Shown here one piece after another: positions 1 through 5,661 of a stretch of 5,804 nucleotides of DNA (positions are counted from its first letter, which is position 1; each line of letters starts with the position of its first letter). Source of the DNA: Methanothrix harundinacea. GTDB lineage: Archaea; Halobacteriota; Methanosarcinia; Methanotrichales; Methanotrichaceae. The position numbers and the translations under genes were made by a program. The stretch is from positions 1 to 5,804 of the forward strand of contig DAQG01000087.1 of the NCBI GenBank assembly GCA_002502785.1. The letters run 5' to 3'. The notes below the pieces were generated by a model. It was not told the origin of the DNA and did no database searches. It saw only the letters and a program-made list of their open reading frames with translations.

Positions 1-340
1 CACGGAATAGCGAAGAGCCATCCTTTGCAGTATAGCCGACGACCGTCGGCTTTCCCGTCGTCCCGGAAGAGGCATGGACCCTCACAATTTCGCTTTTGGG
101 AACTGCGAAGAGGCCGAAGGGGTAGTTATCTCGAAGATCGCCCTTTCTCGTCTCCGGAAGGGCTCTCGCATCCTCGATGCTTGTTAAATCCCGGGGCGTC
201 ATCCCGAGATCTTTCATCTTCTGGTGGTAGAAGGGCACGTTATCATAGGCCCTCTTCACGGTATCCTTCAGGCGTCTTTGCTGCAGATCCTGCAGATCTG
301 ATCTTTTCATCGTCTCAATCTTAGGTTGCCAGAAGTTCAT
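1..340 (-). CDS. paaK: Phenylacetate-CoA ligase-like enzyme (PaaK family), N-terminal part, cut by window edge
   Basis: Translating the minus strand from the ATG at 340 gives 113 uninterrupted residues that run off the left edge. The N-terminus (NFWQPKIETM, then a helix leading to KRAYDNVPFYHQKM), the segment DNYPFGLFAV and the nucleotide-binding motif HASSGTTGKPTVVGYT at residues 89-104 are the classic opening of AMP-forming aryl-CoA ligases of the PaaK type. Family members are usually about 430 residues, so roughly three quarters is missing. The enzyme activates phenylacetate or another aryl acid with ATP and CoA. In methanogens such ligases are linked with indolepyruvate:ferredoxin oxidoreductase (IorAB) in making aromatic amino acids from aryl acids; that role is inferred because the downstream neighbours are not visible. 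An internal ATG at 310 is possible, but the residues before it match the family, so 340 is preferred. A weak AGGAT site precedes it. The exact aryl substrate cannot be told. Confidence 0.9.
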   Translation of the reverse strand, partial: MNFWQPKIETMKRSDLQDLQQRRLKDTVKRAYDNVPFYHQKMKDLGMTPRDLTSIEDARALPETRKGDLRDNYPFGLFAVPKSEIVRVHASSGTTGKPTVVGYTAKDGSSLFR

Positions 341-392
341 GTGAATACGATCCTGAAATTTTAGTAGGCCGAAACCGATATGCTACACGGTG

Positions 393-420
393 TCGTGAGA
401 GAGTCCGTCACGATATATCA
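393..420 (-). promoter_or_regulatory. Possible promoter of the paaK-like gene with a small inverted repeat
   Basis: Read on the minus strand, the sequence at 420-411 is TGATATATCG, a TATA-like box about 75 nt upstream of the ATG at 340. Transcription would then begin near 390, leaving a leader of about 50 nt. Overlapping its downstream edge is an inverted repeat, TCGTGA at 393-398 and TCACGA at 408-413, separated by 9 nt. An inverted repeat between the TATA box and the start site is where an archaeal repressor could act. The repeat is short and no regulator is encoded nearby, so this is tentative. Confidence 0.3.
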
Positions 421-490
421 ATCATTCCCTGAAATCGCTCGATTCTTCAGGTCGGGTCCATCGCCCGGGATTGATTTTTTTGTATCGACG

Positions 491-536
491 AAAAAAAGAG
501 AGGTTTTGGGGGCAGGATCAGCGCTTGATCTGCCCC
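491..536 (-). terminator. Hairpin plus T-run terminator of the S-layer gene
   Basis: Positions 509-515 (GGGGCAG) pair with 530-536 (CTGCCCC), and 517-520 pair with 526-529 after a bulged G at 516, leaving a 5-nt loop. The hairpin covers the stop codon of the S-layer gene (518-520). On the minus strand it is followed by CCAAAACCTCTC and a run of seven T (497-491). A second T-rich stretch follows once the A-run complement at 481-475 is passed. Archaea terminate at T-runs; the hairpin may also protect the 3' end of an abundant mRNA. Confidence 0.55.
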
Positions 537-3500
537 AGAATTTCGTTCAATTTACCGGTCGAGTATAGGTAAGCTCCGCCTCCGATGACGAACAGGAGCA
601 CCAGGATCCCGGCGATCAAGCCGAGATTACTCTTCTCCTCCACCGTCAGGGTCCTCTGGATTCCGCTGACCTCCACGGTGTAAAGGCCAGGTTCCTGGGG
701 CTTGTACTCGAAGGTCACAGATCCCGTCTCGCCAGCGCCGACGGTGAGATCCTCAGTCCCTTCGGAGTTCCCGTTGACCTTCAGCTCCACCGTGGTGTTG
801 TCGCTGACCGATCCCCTGTTCTCGGCGGTGGCGGTGATCTTGACCGTCTTGCCTGCTCTGGTGGTCTCGGGCATTTCAAGGCCCGTTATCTCGATCGGCG
901 TTACCACCACGATCTTTCTTGAGCCGCTTTCGTACCCCTCCTTGGAGGCCGTGATGGTGTGAGCACCTACCGCGTCCGAGGCGTAGGATATCGTGCCGCG
1001 GCTGTCGGTCGTGCCGATACTGGCGTCGCCGAAGGCGATATCAGCGCCCTCTACGGGTCTCAGGTCGAGGCCTATGGTGGCCTTGACGACGAAGCTCTCA
1101 CCCTTCATGACCTCCTGAGGCGAGCTGATGGCGAGCACCCTCTCCTCTAGGATTTCGTTAACGACAAGTACCCCCTTGACGTCGGTGTACTCATCCTTCT
1201 TGGCCTCGATATCGAAGCTGCCCGCAACCTTTGGCGAGTAGAGGTAAATCCCATCGGTATCTGTCGTCCCGATCTCATCTCCATTGATGGTAATGAGGGC
1301 ACCGATTACCGGATTTCCGTCAGAGGTCACCATTATCTCGGTCGGAGTTCCAACCGTCACCTCCGGGATCTCGATCTTCATGGGCTTGACCTCCGCCTTG
1401 ACCTCGACGACGGGGACGACAAGCTTTCTGTCGCTGTCGGATACCCTGAACTTCATGTTCTCCATGATGGAGATTGTCTTGCCCTTGCCGAGGCTGAAGG
1501 AGCCGTCGTTCACCATCGTTATTCCGTTGTCAGATACGCTGTCGATCTCCATCTTGCCGTAGGTCTCGCCATCCTCGACGGACCTGGCCTTGTCGGATAC
1601 TTGGAAGATGCCCTCAACCGTGGCCAAATCCTCTTCCCTGCCCCGGAAGACGCTCTGGACGTGGACCGCTATTATCGGCACGTCCTCGCTTCCGATCTCA
1701 TCGTCATAGGTGAAGGTGGAACTCTCCACGGTGCTTCCGGGCTCGATGACCTTGCTGTCGACCTCTTCTCCGTCCTTGGTGATGGACAGGTAGACTTTGT
1801 TTCCGTCAAGGTCGACCTCCTTTATCCGAAGCTCGTACCCCTCCTTTAATGGGAATGTGGCGCCACTCCGAACCGTGTAGGACTCGTCGTCGTCTATGAG
1901 GACCTTTCTCAGCTCGCCCTCGTTTATGACGCTGAACTCGTCGGTGAACTCAGTCTCATCGTTGTATCCGGCGAAGTACTTCTCGGCCAAAAAGCCAATG
2001 ACGTTGTAGCTGCCCCAGCGGGAGTACTCGAACGTCACCGACTGGGGTTCGGTCCTGTATCTGAGATCTCCATCATCGATCTTGTCTCCGGTGAACCTCG
2101 CCCTCAGCTCTTCGGTTCCAACGTCATCGTCTATGTCGTAGTAGAATCCCTCGAAGTTGTAAGGGGTCCATGTGAAGTCGGGATACTCGGATGGGTCGAC
2201 GATCGTCCCCCTGATCTCATAATTTCCAGTCCTCTTCACCGTTGGGGCAAACCTCAGCTCGTCGGCATCGGCCACCAGGAAGCTGACATCTCCCATCACC
2301 GGGACGGTCTTGCCCTTCCGAAGGGTGATGGAGTTGTCGTTGGTCATCCTGATTGTTTCGCCTGATATCGAGTCAACCTCCATATCCCCGTACTTGTCGC
2401 CGCTGGCGACGGTGGTGTACTTGTCGGATATTTGGAATGTGCCGTCAACGGTCACAAGACTGCTCTCGGCTCCGGCGAAGATGTTCGATACGTGGAGCAT
2501 GACCAGCGGCATGTCCTCACCGCTCAGGTCGATCTCGTACTTGTAGGTCGACGATCCAAGGTCCGTTGGGTCTATAACTTTGCTGTCGACTTCCTCTCCG
2601 TCCTTGGCGAGGGAGAGCCAGACCTTGTTCCCATCGAGGTCGATCTCCTTGATCCGGAACTCGTACCCCTCTTCCAGGGGCAGGACCGAGCCTGTGTCGA
2701 CGGTGTACTCCTCGTCGTCGTCGATCAGAACCTCGCGAAGCTCCTCTTCATCCAGGAGGCTAATATCCTTGTCCACGACGTCTGGATCTGTGCCCATGTA
2801 TCCGGCGAAGTACTTCTGAGCCATGAAGCCTATGACCTGATATTCGCCCCACCTGCCGAACTCAAACTCTATCGAATCGGCGTTCGTCACGTACTCCAGG
2901 TCGCCCTCATCGACGGACCTGTCGTACTCGTCGCCGGATTCTCTCAAGTGGATGGTGAGGGTTTCAGTTCCCACGTCGTCATCGAGATCGTAGAAGAAGC
3001 CCGAGAACGTCTGCGGGTCCCAGGTGTAGTCGGCCGGATTTTTCCCCTCGCGCCAGATTCGATCGGTCTCGGAGAGCTCCTCTTCAGGCTCTTCCTCCTC
3101 CGTAACGATCTCCTCCGGCGTCTCCTCGAGGGTTTCGTTAGCGGTATCGTTGGTGACCGCGAGAGTCGCGTTGCCAGCGTCTGTTAAATTCAGCTCTTCA
3201 GAGACGACGGTTCCCATCGCGGTTTCTGTCAGGGCGACGTCCTCCATGGGAGCATCTTCCATGGGCGCATCCATAATCGGCGCCTCTTCAACGGCCTCCG
3301 GCGTAGTCACCTCTTCAGCGGGTGCCTCCTCAGACTCTTCTGGCGGTGTCACCTCTTCGATGGGTGCCTCCTCAGACTCTTCTGGCGGTGTCACCTCTTC
3401 GATGGGTGTCTCCTCAGATTCCTCTGGCGGTGTCACCTCTTCGATGGGTGCCTCCTCAGCTGTCGCGTTTTCAGCGCCGGCACCGCTCGAGGGTTCGGCC

Positions 3501-3616
3501 CCCGGCGGGACCGATCCATCTGGAGCATCATCTTGTGCCAACGCCCCCATTGGCAGAACTGCCGCCATGGCGACCAGGAGCAGGCAAAGCAGTCCTCCAG
3601 CCCTAAGGTAGTTCAT
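518..3616 (-). CDS. S-layer protein with two duplication domains, acidic repeat segment and C-terminal membrane anchor
   Basis: A 1032-residue surface protein. Residues 1-27 are a signal peptide ending GALA before Q28. Residues 50-185 are very rich in Glu, Pro and Thr, with a tandem 14-residue repeat (EEAPIEEVTPPEES) and sequons at N50, N143, N149, N156 and N160. Two S-layer duplication domains (DUF1608 type, as in Methanosarcina acetivorans MA0829) follow at about 196-460 and 480-735. Paired motifs are D[LI]DDDVGTE at 210 and 494, KYFAGY at 268 and 546, LIDDDE at 297 and 573, and DLDGNKV at 326 and 602. Residues 743-822 and 828-905 look like carboxypeptidase-regulatory-like Ig folds, and 906-993 resembles a CARDB-type module. 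A hydrophobic segment at about 998-1018 and the tail KLNEILGQIKR anchor it in the membrane. In the family such proteins form the surface lattice. The ATG at 3616 is chosen because it opens the signal peptide and has GGAGGAG just upstream; the frame stays open for 59 more codons to 3793, but these span the promoter. Whether this is the main lattice protein or a minor paralogue is unknown. Confidence 0.93.
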   Translation of the reverse strand: MNYLRAGGLLCLLLVAMAAVLPMGALAQDDAPDGSVPPGAEPSSGAGAENATAEEAPIEEVTPPEESEETPIEEVTPPEESEEAPIEEVTPPEESEEAPAEEVTTPEAVEEAPIMDAPMEDAPMEDVALTETAMGTVVSEELNLTDAGNATLAVTNDTANETLEETPEEIVTEEEEPEEELSETDRIWREGKNPADYTWDPQTFSGFFYDLDDDVGTETLTIHLRESGDEYDRSVDEGDLEYVTNADSIEFEFGRWGEYQVIGFMAQKYFAGYMGTDPDVVDKDISLLDEEELREVLIDDDEEYTVDTGSVLPLEEGYEFRIKEIDLDGNKVWLSLAKDGEEVDSKVIDPTDLGSSTYKYEIDLSGEDMPLVMLHVSNIFAGAESSLVTVDGTFQISDKYTTVASGDKYGDMEVDSISGETIRMTNDNSITLRKGKTVPVMGDVSFLVADADELRFAPTVKRTGNYEIRGTIVDPSEYPDFTWTPYNFEGFYYDIDDDVGTEELRARFTGDKIDDGDLRYRTEPQSVTFEYSRWGSYNVIGFLAEKYFAGYNDETEFTDEFSVINEGELRKVLIDDDESYTVRSGATFPLKEGYELRIKEVDLDGNKVYLSITKDGEEVDSKVIEPGSTVESSTFTYDDEIGSEDVPIIAVHVQSVFRGREEDLATVEGIFQVSDKARSVEDGETYGKMEIDSVSDNGITMVNDGSFSLGKGKTISIMENMKFRVSDSDRKLVVPVVEVKAEVKPMKIEIPEVTVGTPTEIMVTSDGNPVIGALITINGDEIGTTDTDGIYLYSPKVAGSFDIEAKKDEYTDVKGVLVVNEILEERVLAISSPQEVMKGESFVVKATIGLDLRPVEGADIAFGDASIGTTDSRGTISYASDAVGAHTITASKEGYESGSRKIVVVTPIEITGLEMPETTRAGKTVKITATAENRGSVSDNTTVELKVNGNSEGTEDLTVGAGETGSVTFEYKPQEPGLYTVEVSGIQRTLTVEEKSNLGLIAGILVLLFVIGGGAYLYSTGKLNEILGQIKR
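3306..3459 (-). repeat. 42-bp in-frame tandem repeat, about 3.7 copies
   Basis: Units begin at 3306, 3348, 3390 and 3432, each opening GTCACCTCTTC on the plus strand. They are exactly 42 bp apart and differ by only a few bases. Because 42 is 14 codons, copy-number changes keep the S-layer reading frame. The encoded unit is EEAPIEEVTPPEES on the minus strand. The last copy stops after about 28 bp. Near-identity at the DNA level, including synonymous sites, points to recent expansion by slippage or unequal recombination. Confidence 0.9.
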
Positions 3617-3620
3617 GACT

Positions 3621-3627
3621 CTCCTCC
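3621..3627 (-). promoter_or_regulatory. Shine-Dalgarno site fixing the S-layer start
   Basis: The minus strand reads GTTGGAGGAGAGTC directly before the ATG at 3616. GGAGG lies 6 nt from the start codon and pairs well with the archaeal 16S rRNA 3' end. No comparable site precedes the more distal in-frame ATG at 3793, so this decides the start. Confidence 0.85.
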
Positions 3628-3667
3628 AACCTATATTGATTTTAATATAATGGCCATTTGTCAGTTC

Positions 3668-3677
3668 TATATATAAG
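3668..3677 (-). promoter_or_regulatory. TATA box of the S-layer gene
   Basis: The minus strand reads CTTATATATA here, close to the archaeal TATA consensus. Its centre is about 56 nt upstream of the start codon, so transcription should begin near 3647 and give a leader of about 30 nt that contains the Shine-Dalgarno site. A second AT-rich stretch at 3632-3649 forms a TATATT/AATATA inverted repeat at or near the predicted transcript start. It is too close to the ATG to be the main TATA box if the Shine-Dalgarno site is to be transcribed. The purine-rich BRE expected upstream is not clear. Confidence 0.6.
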
Positions 3678-4146
3678 TTATGTACTACGTCCCAAGTCAA
3701 CTCAGCAGTCGGTCTCGCAAAACCGGTTCCTTTTTTCTGGGCTTCGACCTGCGATATTGTTTGATAAACCTGCTCTGAGTTAAGCGTTTTCATGGATAGA
3801 TGATCTTTTGAATGCCCATCGAATTAGGCTCGACCAGGTGGCCATCTTATCCCTCATATCTTGATCTTCACCTTATAACAGTCGTTTCATCCTTTCGGAT
3901 TATTCTGAAATTCCAGTTTGTTCGGATGAAATTGGACGTACTTAAACATTGTGGCGATCATCTCGACGAAACGGGAATTATTCCTCCCGACAAATGTCGC
4001 AAATGGATGATCGTAAGAACCAACATCCATAGTCGGTCCACCAGATTCTGAATGGTTGGTGTTTTCATATCTCGATCCGGGTATGTGGGGGTGCTGCTGC
4101 AGGCCTTTTTTTATGGTCATTTGATTTCAAAAGCGACTATTGCATC
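3678..4146. other. Divergent intergenic region without a supported gene
   Basis: About 470 bases between the two envelope-gene promoters, visibly more AT-rich than the flanking genes. Open frames of 77-79 codons exist on both strands (plus 3812-4051, minus 3887-4120). They lack a ribosome binding site, overlap each other antisense and show no recognisable domain or codon pattern. An internal plus-strand ATG at 3926 (MKLDVLKHCGDHLDETG, to the same stop at 4051) looks slightly more protein-like but also has no Shine-Dalgarno site. A GC-rich stretch followed by seven T at 4106-4112 could end a plus-strand transcript. I see no tRNA, no C/D-box RNA and no clear mobile-element end. Confidence 0.5.
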
Positions 4147-4190
4147 AATATATCCCAAAACGCACTACGTCTACCTCCCGTAATCTTTAA
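4147..4190 (+). promoter_or_regulatory. Probable promoter region of the secreted-protein gene
   Basis: Two TATA-like candidates precede the TTG start at 4230. AATATAT at 4147-4153 would place the transcript start near 4176 and give a leader of about 54 nt. TCTTTAAG at 4184-4191 would place it near 4211 and give a short leader that still includes the Shine-Dalgarno site. Neither is a strong match, and the sequence alone does not decide between them. Confidence 0.35.
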
Positions 4191-4216
4191 GTCGCTTGCG
4201 GGCGCTTTTACTTTGG

Positions 4217-4222
4217 GGAGGT
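4217..4222 (+). promoter_or_regulatory. Shine-Dalgarno site fixing a TTG start
   Basis: GGAGGT, within GGGGAGGTTG, stands 7 nt before the TTG at 4230. The frame has a stop at 4188-4190 and no ATG or GTG between that stop and the TTG. A nearer TTG at 4223 is in another frame and meets a stop after two codons. The signal peptide begins directly at the 4230 TTG. Confidence 0.85.
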
Positions 4223-4229
4223 TGAAGTT

Positions 4230-5360
4230 TTGAAGCCGATAAGCCGATATACACTTTACATATTATTAGGATTAGTCTTCGCGGCAGCCTTCTGCGCGAA
4301 TGGTCTTGAGGCTGGCGACGAGCCTGCCGTGGAATACCTGCAAAACCCTTTCGCAGCAGACATGCCCGAATGGGACCCCTTCGGCCCTTACCAGGAGTCG
4401 TACTACGCCGTCGGAAGGCCTGACTGGGACCCATACTCTCCAAGCAGCTACGACGTGCCTCAGCTGATCTCTGCAAACCCCTTCACTCCGGATCAGGACC
4501 TTTTGATCGGGGACGAGGTGCTAAGCCCCAACCAGCTCTACCTGCAGTCGGACGGCCTTTTAGTCACCAGAGGGCAGGTCGACCTGGGCACACCCTACTC
4601 TCTCTGGCTATACGTCGCAAACTGGGGCCCCTTCACCCTTTATGACAGGGGTAGGAGGATCATATCCCAGGGCTTTATAAGCCCCGGCTGGTACAGGCTG
4701 GATCGTTATGCAGAGACTCTGGAATCCCACTATTATCGGTTCAACACCAGCACTTGGAGCAACAACGTCACACTTTCCGTCAGCTCCGCCGGGTATCCGA
4801 CCTCTTACGGCCTGGTGGGGAGAGTGATCGATTCTTATGGGAACGGCATTCCCGGTGCCAGGGCCAGGATCTCGGGAGCTGGAGGCGGCATCTTCAGCAC
4901 CGTCACTAACGGATGGGGCTACTACGGGATGGATCTGCCCTCGGGTACTTACACCGTGACCGCGGAGCTTGATGGATTCAGCTTCACCCAGTCGACGGCC
5001 AGGGTCTGGACCGGGACCGTATCGGCGGCGGGAACGGTAGTGGGATATCCAGTCGGAGGGACGGTCTATTCCACCGAGCTTTACCAGGACGAGTCTGGAT
5101 GGCTGGAAGGTGTGGTCACCGACAAAAGCGGCGTGGGCATACCTGGTGCAAAAGTCCGAATTGACGGCCTATTCTCCGTCACGACGGATGAGAATGGCGG
5201 CTACTGGGTCTCTTTAAGCCCCGGATGGCACTCGATAACGGTGGATGCCAGCGGCTACAAGTTCAGCACTGCGTCGGTCCAGATACGTGCAGACCAGGGC
5301 TCAAAGCTCGATTTCCAAGGGAGCAAGGTGATAGTCCTTGGGTCGGGAAAGTACAGCTGA
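4230..5360 (+). CDS. Secreted envelope protein with two carboxypeptidase-regulatory-like domains, TTG start
   Basis: A 376-residue protein of unrecognised specific function. Residues 1-28 form a signal peptide (ILLGLVFAAAFCANGLEA), probably cleaved after A28; no archaeal lipobox is apparent. Residues 38-90 are rich in aromatic residues and proline, with two related motifs, WDPFGPY at 48-54 and WDPYSP at 66-71, and two NPF motifs at 39 and 83. Residues about 100-187 look like an all-beta domain with many Trp and Tyr and sequons at N172 and N179. Two carboxypeptidase-regulatory-like Ig-fold modules follow at about 194-280 and 290-363; they share GIPGA(R/K)(A/V)RI at 206 and 303. No C-terminal membrane segment is present, so the mature protein should be released or held non-covalently in the envelope. 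It is divergent from the S-layer gene, which carries similar Ig-like modules, suggesting a shared surface role. A sheath or S-layer-associated component is possible. The coding call and export are firm; the role is inference. Confidence 0.88.
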   Translation: MKPISRYTLYILLGLVFAAAFCANGLEAGDEPAVEYLQNPFAADMPEWDPFGPYQESYYAVGRPDWDPYSPSSYDVPQLISANPFTPDQDLLIGDEVLSPNQLYLQSDGLLVTRGQVDLGTPYSLWLYVANWGPFTLYDRGRRIISQGFISPGWYRLDRYAETLESHYYRFNTSTWSNNVTLSVSSAGYPTSYGLVGRVIDSYGNGIPGARARISGAGGGIFSTVTNGWGYYGMDLPSGTYTVTAELDGFSFTQSTARVWTGTVSAAGTVVGYPVGGTVYSTELYQDESGWLEGVVTDKSGVGIPGAKVRIDGLFSVTTDENGGYWVSLSPGWHSITVDASGYKFSTASVQIRADQGSKLDFQGSKVIVLGSGKYS

Positions 5361-5408
5361 AAGTCGACCACGGCGACGGAACCGTTGCTAAATCCAATGC
5401 GGTCAATG

Positions 5409-5437
5409 CCAAAAAGGGTTAACGGGCAGTTTTTTGG
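5409..5437. terminator. Bidirectional terminator between converging genes
   Basis: CCAAAAA at 5409-5415 pairs with TTTTTGG at 5431-5437. The plus strand therefore presents six T (5430-5435) after the secreted-protein gene, and the minus strand presents five T after the microprotein frame ending at 5443. The symmetrical arms suit termination from both sides. The stem is AT-rich and weak, so the T-runs probably do the work. Confidence 0.5.
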
Positions 5438-5442
5438 GTGGG

Positions 5443-5550
5443 TCAGGCGTAATTCCAGCGCCAGACCTTGAACCCTATTGCTAGAATTCCAAAGAAGAGC
5501 GCCAGCACGACCAACGACTGAAGGTATTCGATAGTGGTTACGATGTCCAT
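5443..5550 (-). CDS. Possible 35-residue single-pass membrane microprotein
   Basis: On the minus strand an ATG at 5550 opens 35 codons ending in TGA at 5443. Residues 1-10 are polar with two acidic residues. Residues 12-27 (SLVVLALFFGILAIGF) form one clear hydrophobic segment. The end KVWRWNYA is basic and aromatic, which by the positive-inside rule puts the C-terminus in the cytoplasm. GTGAT lies 4 nt before the ATG and matches the distal half of GGAGGTGAT, so the anti-Shine-Dalgarno alignment is reasonable. Weak TATA-like sequences lie upstream at 5609-5618 and 5631-5638. The terminator at 5409-5437 follows its stop. A longer open frame (minus, 5255-5626) overlaps it in another register but runs into the secreted-protein gene and has no domain-like pattern. 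I do not recognise the family; chance cannot be excluded for so short a frame. Confidence 0.45.
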   Translation of the reverse strand: MDIVTTIEYLQSLVVLALFFGILAIGFKVWRWNYA

Positions 5551-5661
5551 ATTTATCACTTGGATGAAAGCCACACTCATGTCTCATAAAGATTTTGGTT
5601 TTTCCCTCGGATAAATCCAGGATCATCAGAGTTATAACACCTGTTGAGCGCGTCTCTGAGA
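5551..5661. other. Short spacer with possible minus-strand promoters
   Basis: No open frame of note. TATA-like elements read on the minus strand are GTTATAAC at 5638-5631, GGATTTATCC at 5618-5609 and TCTTTATGAG at 5592-5583. Any could drive the microprotein frame starting at 5550. The middle one, with a predicted transcript start near 5590, is the best placed. None is strong. Confidence 0.25.

Noticed and set aside
25..324. Plus-strand 99-codon frame at the left edge
   Set aside because: It is antisense to the clearly recognisable PaaK-like frame and has a skewed Ser/Arg/Pro composition.
2432..3187. A 251-codon plus-strand open frame inside the S-layer gene
   Set aside because: It is the antisense shadow of the two duplication domains and acidic region. 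It has no ribosome site and no recognisable domain, and the opposite frame has clear family motifs.
3306..3459. CRISPR-like array
   Set aside because: The units are contiguous without unique spacers, keep the reading frame and encode a regular acidic peptide repeat, so this is a coding tandem repeat.
3150..3611. Plus-strand open frame encoding a Ser/Gly-rich repeat protein
   Set aside because: The repeats are the reverse complement of the 42-bp acidic repeat; the frame ends opposite the S-layer signal peptide and has no export signal of its own.
3684..4171. Shared octamer ACTACGTC at 3684-3691 and 4164-4171, one near each divergent promoter
   Set aside because: An 8-base match within a 600-base region is expected by chance, and the two copies have different orientation relative to their genes.
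4171..4476. Minus-strand 101-codon frame opposite the start of the secreted-protein gene
   Set aside because: It is Arg-rich and covers the promoter, Shine-Dalgarno site and signal peptide of the real gene.
5255..5626. Minus-strand 123-codon frame at the right
   Set aside because: It overlaps the 3' end of the secreted-protein gene antisense and crosses the terminator hairpin. The 35-residue membrane frame in another register is the better candidate.
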